Source: an uncultured Clostridium sp. (GTDB taxonomy: Bacteria > Bacillota > Clostridia > TANB77 > CAG-508). From it: a stretch of 59,209 nucleotides of DNA. Below the pieces are notes generated by a model that was given only the letters and a program-made list of their open reading frames with translations, had not been told where the DNA came from and did no database searches. How positions within the stretch are numbered: the stretch's first letter is position 1; the number at the start of each line of letters is the position of its first letter. Below are positions 32,798 to 42,230 of the stretch, piece by piece. The stretch lies in assembly GCA_930990555.1 (NCBI GenBank), contig CAKNPW010000009.1, positions 1 to 59,209 on the forward strand, in the 5' to 3' direction. The position numbers were made by a program, and so were the translations under genes.

Positions 32798-35480
32798 CTT
32801 AACAATTAGTGCATTTGGACCATATAAAAATATGGTTAGTATAGATTTTACAAAGCTTGGCGAGAATGGAATCTTTTTAATAACTGGTGATACAGGAGCA
32901 GGAAAAACAAGTATTTTTGATGCTATTTCTTTTGCAATTTTTGGTGAAGTTAGCGGTTCTAATAGACCGATACAATCAATTAGAAGCGACTTTGCAGACC
33001 CTAACACAGAAACTTTTGTGGAATTAGAATTTTTACATAAAAATAAAATATATAAAATCTTAAGAAATCCGTCATATGAAAAGCCAAAAAAGAAGGGGGA
33101 AGGATTTACTAAAAAAACTGCTGATGCATCATTAGAATTTGAAGATAAAGTAGTTACTGGAATAAAAAATGTAGATACAAAAATAGAAGAAATTTTAGGT
33201 ATTAATGCCAAGCAATTTAAACAGATAGCAATGCTTGCACAGGGCGAGTTCTTAAAAATACTATTTGCAGAAAGCAAAGACAGAACAGAAATTTTTAGAA
33301 AAATATTTGATACTAATATATATAATTTAATTGCAAAAAAATTAAAGGAAAACTTAAAAGAGAATGAAGAAAAGTTAAAAGAGCTAAAAAGCTCATTTAC
33401 AACAAATACTGCAAATATTTTATGGAGTGAGGAAAACAAAGTAGATATTTCTTCCAAAGATTTAAACGAGGTAGATATAGCAACTGTGTTAGAAGCATTA
33501 AAATTGGAGATAAAAAATAATGATGCAGAAAATACTAGTCTACAAGCGAAAATATTAAAAAAAGAGCAGGAAATAAATGTGAATGAGGAAAATATAAAGA
33601 AACAAGAAGAACTTAATATAAAAATAGATAATTATAATGAACTATTAAAAAAGAAAATCGAATATAAGCAGCAAGAAAAAGAGATAGAAGACTTAAAAAT
33701 TAAAATAGCTAAAAATCAAAAAATAAAAGAAGTAATAAAACCAAAAGAAGAAAATGTAAAAAATCAAGAGGAACAAATACAAAAACTAAAAAAAGATTTA
33801 GAAAACTTAAATACTAAAATTATTAATGGCCAAAAAAAGGAAAAAGAGCATAATACAAAAATAGAGACAGTAAATAAAATAGGTGAAATATATAAAGAAT
33901 ATGGTAATTGTGTAGAAATTAAAGATGAATTGTTAGAAAAAGCTAATCGTCTTAAAAATATAGAAAAGATAGAGCTAAAAAAATCAGAGCAAGTAAAAGA
34001 ATATACTAAGATTGAAAATGAATATAAAGTGATGAATGCAGATTTTTTGGAAAAAGAAGATGAATTTTTTAAAGAACAAGCAGGAATTATAGCGGAAAAA
34101 TTAGAAGAAAACAAACCTTGCCCTGTATGTGGAAGTATAGAACATCCTAAAATTGCCAAAAAAAGTGTTAGTGTACTTACTAAACAAGAATTAGATAAAT
34201 TAAAGGAGCTTCTAGAAAAGAAGCATAAGGAAAAACAATTAAAACAAGAAGAATGTATAAAAACAAATTCGCAAATGAATACATTAATTGAAGACTTTAA
34301 AGGTGATTCTAATGAAGAATTTAATTTAGAAAAATCTAAGAACTTAATAAGAGAGGAATTTAACAAAAATAAAGAAAAGTTAGAAATTAATGAAAAAATG
34401 CTATCAGAAGAATATAATAAACTATCATCAAATACTTTAATGATAAAAGAATTTGATTTCGAAAAATTTAAAGATGGTGTGATAGAGTCTATCAATTTAG
34501 ATAAGAATGAATTAATAAAGGACAAAACTATACAAGAAGAAAAAAATAAACAATTACAAGAAGGAAAAATAAAACTAAAAGAATATAATGAAGAATATTT
34601 AAAAGAAGTATTAAATCTTGGATTTAATACAGAGGAAGAATATAAGAATGTTTTAATTGCAGATAAAGAAATAGAGAAGCTTCAAAAATTTGTAGAGCAA
34701 TTTAATACAAATGTAACAGTAAATAATACAAAAATATTGGAAATAGAAAAAGAAGTAAAAGATAAGCAAAAACTTGATTTAACAGAAGAAAAAGCGAAAT
34801 TAATTAAAGAAAAAAATGAATTAGAGGAAGAAAGAAAAGTTCATATTCAAGTAAAAGGAAAATTAGATAATAATACAAGAATATATAATTTATTAACACA
34901 AAATAGTAAAGAACTAAAGAAAAAAATAAAAGATTTTATAATCTATGATGAATTAAGTAGAACTGCAAATGGTACATTACCAGGCAAAAAAAGAATAGAA
35001 TTTGAACAATATGTACAAGCTACATATTTTGACATGGTCATTTTAGAAGCAAATAAAAGACTTGCTAAAATGACAGAGAATAGATATTGGCTAGTGAGAA
35101 AAGAAGAACCAGAAAAAATATCAGATAAAGTAGGACTGGACTTAGAAGTAGGAGACAATTATAACGGTAAAAAAAGAGATGTAAAATCATTATCTGGAGG
35201 AGAAGCCTTTAAAGCAGCATTATCATTAGCATTAGGCTTATCAGATGTAATCCAAAGTTATTCTGGAGGAGTTGTAATAGACACACTATTTATAGATGAA
35301 GGTTTTGGATCGCTCGATACAGAATCTAGAGAACAAGCAATAAATACTTTAAGCTTATTAATAGACAATAACAAATTAATAGGAATAATAAGCCATGTAA
35401 CAGAATTAAAAGAAAGAATAGACAAAAAAATAATAGTAACAAAAACAAATGATGGAAGTAAAATAGAAATAGAAGCATAG
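32784..35480 (+). CDS. sbcC: exonuclease subunit SbcC
   Basis: 898 residues. The Walker A motif is GDTGAGKT at 35-42, the central region is two long coiled coils meeting at the zinc hook CPVC (446-449), and the ABC signature LSGGEAFKAALSLALG and Walker B FIDEGFGSLD (836-845) close the ATPase head. Rad50-type partner of SbcD. The coil arms are somewhat shorter than E. coli SbcC. A GGGACG palindrome follows the stop. Confidence 0.95.
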   Translation: MKPINLTISAFGPYKNMVSIDFTKLGENGIFLITGDTGAGKTSIFDAISFAIFGEVSGSNRPIQSIRSDFADPNTETFVELEFLHKNKIYKILRNPSYEKPKKKGEGFTKKTADASLEFEDKVVTGIKNVDTKIEEILGINAKQFKQIAMLAQGEFLKILFAESKDRTEIFRKIFDTNIYNLIAKKLKENLKENEEKLKELKSSFTTNTANILWSEENKVDISSKDLNEVDIATVLEALKLEIKNNDAENTSLQAKILKKEQEINVNEENIKKQEELNIKIDNYNELLKKKIEYKQQEKEIEDLKIKIAKNQKIKEVIKPKEENVKNQEEQIQKLKKDLENLNTKIINGQKKEKEHNTKIETVNKIGEIYKEYGNCVEIKDELLEKANRLKNIEKIELKKSEQVKEYTKIENEYKVMNADFLEKEDEFFKEQAGIIAEKLEENKPCPVCGSIEHPKIAKKSVSVLTKQELDKLKELLEKKHKEKQLKQEECIKTNSQMNTLIEDFKGDSNEEFNLEKSKNLIREEFNKNKEKLEINEKMLSEEYNKLSSNTLMIKEFDFEKFKDGVIESINLDKNELIKDKTIQEEKNKQLQEGKIKLKEYNEEYLKEVLNLGFNTEEEYKNVLIADKEIEKLQKFVEQFNTNVTVNNTKILEIEKEVKDKQKLDLTEEKAKLIKEKNELEEERKVHIQVKGKLDNNTRIYNLLTQNSKELKKKIKDFIIYDELSRTANGTLPGKKRIEFEQYVQATYFDMVILEANKRLAKMTENRYWLVRKEEPEKISDKVGLDLEVGDNYNGKKRDVKSLSGGEAFKAALSLALGLSDVIQSYSGGVVIDTLFIDEGFGSLDTESREQAINTLSLLIDNNKLIGIISHVTELKERIDKKIIVTKTNDGSKIEIEA

Positions 35481-35489
35481 AGATTAGAA

Positions 35490-35522
35490 TAGGGATTTTG
35501 GGGACGTTCCTTAAAATCCCTA
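35490..35522 (+). repeat. GGGACG palindromic repeat, copy d
   Basis: TAGGGATTTT/AAAATCCCTA, a perfect 10-bp stem with GGGGACGTTCC in the loop; nearly the same sequence as copy a near 22.1 kb. It may also terminate sbcC transcription. Confidence 0.8.
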
Positions 35523-35539
35523 TATGAAGGAGGAAGAGA

Positions 35540-35686
35540 TTGAAGTTTGCAATATCAAGTGATATGCATGGAAACATATATGCTTTAAAGGGCATAGAAA
35601 ATGATAAGGTAATCAAAAGCGAAATAAAGAGGCTGGCTGTTAAAAAAATTAATTTTGTGATTTTTGGAAAAAAGTGCTATAATTAA
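35540..35686 (+). pseudogene. 5' remnant of a metallophosphoesterase gene
   Basis: Behind AAGGAGG, TTG 35540 opens MKFAISSDMHGNIYALKGIE, the D-x-HGN start of YfcE-type phosphoesterases, then becomes unrelated sequence and stops after 48 codons. No later phosphoesterase motifs (GNHE, GHTH) are found. Confidence 0.65.
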
Positions 35687-35741
35687 TTAGTCATGCTATA
35701 GAAAAAATTAATGCCAGCATTTGGCAGAAAGGAGAATGAAA

Positions 35742-36356
35742 ATGAAAATGAAAAAAGAAATTGAGGAATTAATAGGAGCATTAAATATTTTGGATAAGAT
35801 TGATACTCCGTATGCTGATGAAAATGTATCACCAGAAGAATTACGGAAAAATCTAAGATATGGATTTGGCAACTTAAAAATAGATCTCCCAATACAGCTA
35901 GATGATGTTCTTAATGTAAAAATGGGAGAATTAGATAAGGGAGATCCAATTTTTGATTCTGTTATATGGGCAACAAGATTTATGATGCTATATTTTAATA
36001 CTGATATAGTATTAGAAACTGACGAATTAGCAGAAGTATACAGATGTTGCAATTATGATCGAGATATAAAAAATGCTGAAAGATTTATATCAAATGTTAC
36101 AGATGTATCTACATCTAAAAGAGGCAATTTGATTTATACAGCATTAAAAACACAAAATTTTTGGTATGAAGTGCAGGATATGTCAAAATTCAATCAATTA
36201 ATCTTATTAAGATTAATTGATGAATTTACCATATTAGCAGGAATTACTAAAGAAGGAATCATAATAAGATCTAGAACAGGAAAAATGAAACTATCTTATA
36301 AGCAGTTAGAAGAAAGTCTAACTGACATTATCAGTATTTACAGTACTAAATTGTAA
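35742..36356 (+). CDS. hypothetical protein
   Basis: About 204 residues; the ATG at 35742 is best spaced from AAAGGAG among three nearby ATGs. Soluble, with acidic N-terminal half (NILDKIDTPYADENVSPEEL) and a helical C-terminal half. No motif was recognised. It lies between sbcC and csm6 with its own terminator, so a link to CRISPR is not shown. Confidence 0.55.
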   Translation: MKMKKEIEELIGALNILDKIDTPYADENVSPEELRKNLRYGFGNLKIDLPIQLDDVLNVKMGELDKGDPIFDSVIWATRFMMLYFNTDIVLETDELAEVYRCCNYDRDIKNAERFISNVTDVSTSKRGNLIYTALKTQNFWYEVQDMSKFNQLILLRLIDEFTILAGITKEGIIIRSRTGKMKLSYKQLEESLTDIISIYSTKL

Positions 36357-36432
36357 TAGATGACGGTTTTTAAAAACAGAATCAGTCTAAAGCAGTTTAT
36401 TCGGATTTTAATTCATTAATATTTAAGAAAGG

Positions 36433-36479
36433 AAAAGCGTAGTGGTTATATAAAAATTTATACCACTGCGTTTTTTGTT
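36433..36479 (+). terminator. rho-independent terminator
   Basis: GCGTAGTGGT ... ACCACTGCG stem (one bulge) followed by TTTTTTG, before the CRISPR-Cas operon. Confidence 0.75.
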
Positions 36480-36642
36480 TTGCTCAATTATGAAATAAAA
36501 AGGTTCAATGTCGTCTTCAGTTATTAAAAAAATAATTTTATTCTAATTGTAAAAAAATTCTAAAATTATGTAGAAAAAGAGATTTTTATGATAAAATAGT
36601 TGCAGTTATGTGTTAAAAAATAGTATAAAGGAGAATGATCGT

Positions 36643-38373
36643 ATGAAAAAAAGGTTTTTAGTTACATCTGCTGGTGGAACAGATCCATATACATTAACTG
36701 CAGGAACAAACGAATATAATGATGGTTCAATTTTATCTATATTAAGAAAAATGAAAAAAGACCAAAAACCAATAACAGACGTATATTTATATCTATCCTT
36801 AGAAATGGGAATCCGCGAATTTAGAAATCAAGTGTTTTCAAAATCTATTAAATCAATTGATGATTCTATAAACATAAAGATTTTCCCAGAAGGTATTTTA
36901 GAAGAAATACAAAATCTATTTGAGACAACTAATATCACTCAAGAATTCATTAATACTGCAGAAACAGAAGAATTAGAGAGAATGCGACAAAATGCAGAAA
37001 GAAACAATCAAGTCTTTAATGACGAACTTGCAAAAAGATCTATAAATGTAGACAGAGTTATTTTTAATAAAATTAAAGACGGGGCAAAGATTGCAATTGC
37101 TGCTGCAAATAAATTTGGTATATTTTATCCAGATTTTTATAAAATCATGGAAGCAATAAGAGAATGCCAAGAAAAAAAGAGTGAAGTATATATAAATGTA
37201 TCTAGTGGAACGCCAGCAATAGAAATGGATTTAGACTTAATTTCTCTAACAGTAAATGATATACAACCTATAATTGTGCAAGTCTCTAATCCAACAGGAG
37301 CTTCGAATTCTAGAGGAAATAGAGTAAATGCAATAGCAAGTGATGAGGAATTAAAACAACTAAACGAAATAGAAGAAGCAAGAAGAAAAACTGAAGGTTA
37401 TAAAGAAAGAGCTAAAATTGAAACAATGGAAAAAACTAGAAAATTAATACTTTTAGAAAGCTTAGAAGATAGTTTTGCAAAATATGATTATGCAGGTGTA
37501 TATGATGCAATCGATTCCAACAAAGGAATAATTAAAAATCCATTAATAAAAAAATATGCTAGAAATTTATATTTTAGATATATTGGTGATGATGAAAAAG
37601 CAAGGTCAGCTGATATATTTTTAAATACAGACTATGGAAAAATAGAAAATTCAGAATTATATCCAATTTTTGATGATGAAGATTCTAATTTAACAGAAAT
37701 ATTAAAATTAAGAAGACTATTAGAAAGAATTAATATAATGCAAATTAAAGCTCAAAGAAAAGAAATAAATGATTGGCTCTTAATTACGCAAACAGTATTA
37801 GAATCTTTATATAAAAAATTAATTTACCATATATGTGGTCTAAATTTAGAAAATATATTAAATGATGAAGGCGGAATAGATAGAAATTTATTTGATTTAA
37901 TAAATGCAAGCAATAACAAAAGATTTTCTCAATTAAGTTCGCTAATACCTGCTAATAACCAATATCATGAAAATTACTTGAATGCTGTAACAGAAATAAA
38001 TATTTTAAACAATTGGTGGGAAAATCATGATACTAATAGAGACCTACAAGATACTATTAAAGTATTAGATATGATTCGTAAACAAAGAAATTTAACGGCA
38101 CACACAGAAGCTTTTATAACTTACGAAATGTTAAACAGTAATTTTAGAGCTAGAATAGAAAAAGAAAACAACTGGAGGAATCGTAATAGAATGCAAGCAT
38201 TAAGAGCAAATTCAGATGCCACACAAGAAACAATTAATAGAATTTTAGAAATTTTAAATGTAGTTGTTTCAGAACAATATAAGGAATATTTAAGTGCAAG
38301 CTTAAATGTATATGAAACAATTAAAAATAAAATATTAAATTTATTAGAAGAAGAAATAAGAACTCAGGATTAA
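36643..38373 (+). CDS. csm6: Csm6-type CARF-HEPN ribonuclease
   Basis: 576 residues from ATG 36643 (AAAGGAG). The N-terminal CARF (ring-ligand) domain carries the signature NVSSGTP at 185-191, and the C-terminal HEPN domain has the R-x4-H motif RNLTAH (R482-H487). Csm6 enzymes are non-specific RNases switched on by cyclic oligoadenylate made by Cas10 when target RNA is bound. Placement directly upstream of cas10 makes it the effector arm of this locus. No separate ring nuclease gene is seen. Confidence 0.92.
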   Translation: MKKRFLVTSAGGTDPYTLTAGTNEYNDGSILSILRKMKKDQKPITDVYLYLSLEMGIREFRNQVFSKSIKSIDDSINIKIFPEGILEEIQNLFETTNITQEFINTAETEELERMRQNAERNNQVFNDELAKRSINVDRVIFNKIKDGAKIAIAAANKFGIFYPDFYKIMEAIRECQEKKSEVYINVSSGTPAIEMDLDLISLTVNDIQPIIVQVSNPTGASNSRGNRVNAIASDEELKQLNEIEEARRKTEGYKERAKIETMEKTRKLILLESLEDSFAKYDYAGVYDAIDSNKGIIKNPLIKKYARNLYFRYIGDDEKARSADIFLNTDYGKIENSELYPIFDDEDSNLTEILKLRRLLERINIMQIKAQRKEINDWLLITQTVLESLYKKLIYHICGLNLENILNDEGGIDRNLFDLINASNNKRFSQLSSLIPANNQYHENYLNAVTEINILNNWWENHDTNRDLQDTIKVLDMIRKQRNLTAHTEAFITYEMLNSNFRARIEKENNWRNRNRMQALRANSDATQETINRILEILNVVVSEQYKEYLSASLNVYETIKNKILNLLEEEIRTQD

Positions 38374-38473
38374 AATTATTTATATTTAAAAATGCAATAT
38401 AAAAAATGCAATAAAAAGGTTTATAGGTAGAACCAATTAAAAACCTAAATATCTAAACAAGGAATGATAAGCA

Positions 38474-40036
38474 ATGGAAAATAAACCCGTAATTGCAATT
38501 TATGATGTAAGAGGAATACAAGATTACATTTTTAGAACAAACAAAGTAAAAGAGATAGTTGGAGCATCATTAATTGTAGACAATCTAGTAATAAGTGAAT
38601 TTAAAAAAGCAATAAAAGATAATACTAGTATAAACGAAAATGAAGTTGTATTAAATTGGGAAGATAAAGCACCATTACAATTTGAAGATAATGAAACTAT
38701 TAAAGTAGAAGTCTTATATTATGGTGGCGGAAATTTAGTAGTACTATTTAGAAATGAAGATTTAGCTAAAAATGTAAGTATTACTATGTCAAAAAATATT
38801 TTAAGAAATGCATATGGGCTTTCTCTTAACTATACATTTGTACCTAAAACAGAAAATTATCAGGAAGACTGGAGAACATTAAAATTAAAGCTATCAGAGA
38901 TTAAAGCTACTACTCCATTAAATAAGCCAATGGGAATATTACCAATTGTACAATATGATAGGGTTACAGGACTTCCACTTTCTAAACAAATGTCTGAAGG
39001 AGATAGAACAGTAAAAGTAACATATGAAGCATATCAAAAAATAAATAAATATAATTCTGATAAAAACGATACACCATATGTAAAAGAATTTGACAAAATG
39101 AGAGCAAATGAAAGTGAAGGTTTAATTGCAATAGTACATATAGATGGTAACAGTATGGGGCAAAACATAGGTAAATTAATGCAAAATGCAAAAACATATA
39201 AAGAAGCAACAAGAGTAATGAGAGAAATTTCTTGTAATATACACCAAGTATTTGAAAAAGAAGCAATAGAAAAAGTAATAAGCAAAATGAATGATATATG
39301 TAAGAAACATGGTATAAGTAATTTAATAAAAGATGGAAAATATCCATTTAGAAAAATAATAAGTGCTGGTGATGATATTACATTTGTATGTAATGCACGT
39401 ATAAGTTTAGATATAGTTAAAGAATATATAGAATCTATAAAATGTGGATATATGTATGAAAAACAATACCCATTTAGTGCATGTGCAGGAATTGCAATAG
39501 TTCATAGTCATTTCCCATTCTATAAAGGATATGAGATAGCAGAAGAATGTTGCAAAAATGCTAAGAAAAGAGCAAAATCAGAAAAAGGTATGGTAAATGG
39601 TAAAATAGGTAATTTTGTTGATTTCCAATATTGTTATGCAGGAATTACCTCGGATTTAGAAAGTATAAGAAAGAATAAGTATATAAATATCGAAGGATAT
39701 AGTTTATTAAAAAGACCATATGGAATATTTAGTGAAGAAGAAAAGAAAAATCTTAATGAGGAACAAAAAGAGTTTGATATTGACATTCTTTATAGAGCAT
39801 TAAATGATGTTAAAAATATTTCTAGAAACAAAGCAAAAAATTTAAGAGACATATATTATCAAACAAAGGCTGATATAGATACAGAAGTTAAGAAATTAAA
39901 GATGAAAAATAAGGCATTACCACTTAAAGAAATGTTTGATGCAAATAATACAGCTACATATTATGATGCATTAGAATTTTTAGATTTATATGCTGAAAAG
40001 AAAAACAATGAAGAGAATGAGGAGGAGGGAAAATAA
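38474..40036 (+). CDS. cas10: compact HD-less Cas10
   Basis: 520 residues, short for Cas10. The start VIAIYDVRGIQDYIFRTNKV (the IQ-YIF motif) leads straight into the palm region, so the N-terminal HD nuclease is missing. The first palm has HIDGNSMGQNIG (Asp224) and the second has AGDD at 298-301 in place of GGDD, keeping both aspartates. It is therefore predicted to make cyclic oligoadenylate (for Csm6) but not cut DNA. Its stop overlaps the next start (TAATG), so translation is coupled. Confidence 0.9.
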   Translation: MENKPVIAIYDVRGIQDYIFRTNKVKEIVGASLIVDNLVISEFKKAIKDNTSINENEVVLNWEDKAPLQFEDNETIKVEVLYYGGGNLVVLFRNEDLAKNVSITMSKNILRNAYGLSLNYTFVPKTENYQEDWRTLKLKLSEIKATTPLNKPMGILPIVQYDRVTGLPLSKQMSEGDRTVKVTYEAYQKINKYNSDKNDTPYVKEFDKMRANESEGLIAIVHIDGNSMGQNIGKLMQNAKTYKEATRVMREISCNIHQVFEKEAIEKVISKMNDICKKHGISNLIKDGKYPFRKIISAGDDITFVCNARISLDIVKEYIESIKCGYMYEKQYPFSACAGIAIVHSHFPFYKGYEIAEECCKNAKKRAKSEKGMVNGKIGNFVDFQYCYAGITSDLESIRKNKYINIEGYSLLKRPYGIFSEEEKKNLNEEQKEFDIDILYRALNDVKNISRNKAKNLRDIYYQTKADIDTEVKKLKMKNKALPLKEMFDANNTATYYDALEFLDLYAEKKNNEENEEEGK

Positions 40037-42228
40037 TGAAATATAAATTGCAGATACAGTTAAAAAGTGATTTATGTGCTTCTTCTGGAGATAGTTTCGG
40101 AAGTTTAATAGATAATGATGTATGTTATGACAAATATGGATTTCCATATATTCCTGCTAAAAGATTAAAAGGAATATTAAGAGAAGAAGCCGAAGAATAC
40201 TGTGAGTGGTTTGATGAGCCAAAAAAAGAAGTATTAAAGCAATATATTAACGATATTTTTGGAGAAGAAGGAAAGAAGGATTCTGGTAAATTAAAAATAG
40301 ATAATGCTTATATCAGATTATATCAAGAGAAAATCGAATCACTTGAAAATGTACCACAAAAATATAAGAAATATCTAATTCCTCAAAAAATATTACAAGT
40401 TTATACATATACTCGATTTCAAACAGCAATTAATGCCGAAACAGGAACTAGTAAAAATGATTCTTTAAGAACAACAAGAGTTGTAAAAAGAGATAATACA
40501 TTTATTGCAGATGTAGATATAAATGCAAGTGAAGAAAAAATTAAGTTCCTAAAAAATGTAGTTAAATTAACTTCTCATATGGGATTAAATAGGACTAGAG
40601 GTTATGGAGAAATACAATGTAAGCTTTTATCTTTAGAAGAGATGCAGAAAGATCCTGGTTTAGGAACAGACTATATTCTAAGTAATTTAGTAGATGAAGT
40701 TGAAACAAAACAAATAGAAATTAATATGAATGATGACACAGAAGCTACTTTAAAAATATTATTAAAGGCAGAATCAGAACTAATGCTTTCTAAACAAAAT
40801 GCAGAAGATTCTGAAAATTACATACCAGGAAGCAATATCTTAGGAAGTATAGCAAAAAAATACATAGAAGCAAATAATATAAATGATTTCGAGAAAATCC
40901 CTAATGAGTTTATAGAATTGTTTTTAAATGGTAGTGTTAAATATTCAAATGCTTATATAACAGATGAATCTAAAAAAGAATTTTATCCAATACCATTTAG
41001 TTATGCAAAAGTAAAAAATACTTCTGATCAATTTTATAATAAAATGTTTAATGTAGACGAAGAAGGTATACAATTATCATCTATTACAGGAAAATTTGTT
41101 ACTTTAGATGATGATAACTATATAAAAGATGTAGAAATGTCAGAAAACTACCATCATCAAAGAGCGAAAGACAATAAGATTGGACGTGCATTACAAATAG
41201 AAGATGGAGGTTCACTATATCAATATAATGTAATTGGAGCAAATCAATACTTTTTAGCTAATATTACAGGTAAGGTAAAAGCTTTAAAAAAATTATTACC
41301 ATATGTAAAAGAAAATGATGTTTTAAGAGTTGGTAAATCTAAAAATACAGAATATGGCAAGTTAAGAATTATAAATGTAGTACCAGAACAGGTAACAAAA
41401 GACCAGAAAGAATATAAAAAATTTGCTGTTATCTTAACATCAGATGTAGTTTTATTAGATAATGGAAAAGCAACTACAAATAAAGAAAAGCTTATAGAAA
41501 AGATTAAGAATATTGTAGGACAAGACATAGAATTGGAAAGAGCATTTATAAATTATACAAAAGTTTCTGGTTATAACATTATATGGAATTTACCAAAAGA
41601 ACAAATGGAAGCATTTAAAGCAGGAAGTGTACTAGTATTTAATGCTATAAATTCAGTTACTGCTAAGGAAAACTATACAATAGGACAGAGAAGTGCAGAG
41701 GGATATGGAAATATAAAAATAATAGATATAGCTAATAAAACTGCAAAATTAGATTTAAAGGAAGAAAGCAAGAAACAATTAAATGATATTAATGATAATT
41801 CAAACAAAAAAATAGAAGTTGGTTTTATATATAGTACATTAAAAGAGTCAATTAAAAATTCAATATTAGATGAAACAGTAGGAAAAGCATTAGAAAATAT
41901 TGAAAAAACAAATTATAGTCTAAATAATTCAACTATTGGAAGATTAATGCTTATGTTAGAACAATCAAAGACAGTAGTAGAATTTTTCGAGAATTTTGGA
42001 GCAATAAAAAATAGTGAAAAATTAGAAAAAGTAAAGAGATTATTAAACAATACACCAAAAGAATTCCAAGAATTACAAGCTGTTAAAGATTTAAATAATC
42101 TAAGAAAGCCAGGAACAAATGATGATTCAGAAAATAAAGTGAATTTGTCAGCTGAAGAAGTAGAAAAGTATACATTAGAATATATTAAACAATGTTTAAT
42201 TCAAATTAAATTGAAAGGGGAGAAATAA
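40036..42228 (+). CDS. csx10: Csx10-type fused RAMP (probable Cas7-Cas5-Cas11)
   Basis: 730 residues. The start KSDLCASSGDSFGSLIDNDV followed by CYDKYGFPYIPAKRLKG is typical of Csx10 of type III-D. RAMP glycine loops occur at RTRGYGEIQC (about residue 195), SKNTEYGKLRI (about 440) and QRSAEGYGNIKI (about 565). The last 130 residues are a helical bundle (NNSTIGRLMLMLEQSKTVVE...) in the position of Cas11. This matches the single-chain Cas7-Cas5-Cas11 of type III-Dv complexes. The domain split is inferred from these loops. Confidence 0.85.
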   Translation: MKYKLQIQLKSDLCASSGDSFGSLIDNDVCYDKYGFPYIPAKRLKGILREEAEEYCEWFDEPKKEVLKQYINDIFGEEGKKDSGKLKIDNAYIRLYQEKIESLENVPQKYKKYLIPQKILQVYTYTRFQTAINAETGTSKNDSLRTTRVVKRDNTFIADVDINASEEKIKFLKNVVKLTSHMGLNRTRGYGEIQCKLLSLEEMQKDPGLGTDYILSNLVDEVETKQIEINMNDDTEATLKILLKAESELMLSKQNAEDSENYIPGSNILGSIAKKYIEANNINDFEKIPNEFIELFLNGSVKYSNAYITDESKKEFYPIPFSYAKVKNTSDQFYNKMFNVDEEGIQLSSITGKFVTLDDDNYIKDVEMSENYHHQRAKDNKIGRALQIEDGGSLYQYNVIGANQYFLANITGKVKALKKLLPYVKENDVLRVGKSKNTEYGKLRIINVVPEQVTKDQKEYKKFAVILTSDVVLLDNGKATTNKEKLIEKIKNIVGQDIELERAFINYTKVSGYNIIWNLPKEQMEAFKAGSVLVFNAINSVTAKENYTIGQRSAEGYGNIKIIDIANKTAKLDLKEESKKQLNDINDNSNKKIEVGFIYSTLKESIKNSILDETVGKALENIEKTNYSLNNSTIGRLMLMLEQSKTVVEFFENFGAIKNSEKLEKVKRLLNNTPKEFQELQAVKDLNNLRKPGTNDDSENKVNLSAEEVEKYTLEYIKQCLIQIKLKGEK

Positions 42229-42230
42229 AG

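Noticed and set aside
33764..34525. Long minus-strand frame opposite sbcC (253 codons) and similar antisense frames elsewhere
   Set aside because: They mirror the codon pattern of AT-rich coiled-coil genes, have no ribosome sites and encode Ser/Phe/Leu-rich low-complexity sequence.
36600..36629. TTGCAG-18-TATAAA as csm6 promoter
   Set aside because: The -10 would overlap the ribosome site, leaving no room for a leader.
38474..40036. Cas10 candidate as a diguanylate cyclase because of its GGDD-like AGDD
   Set aside because: The IQ-YIF start, two palm motifs and csx10/csx19 neighbours are those of Cas10.
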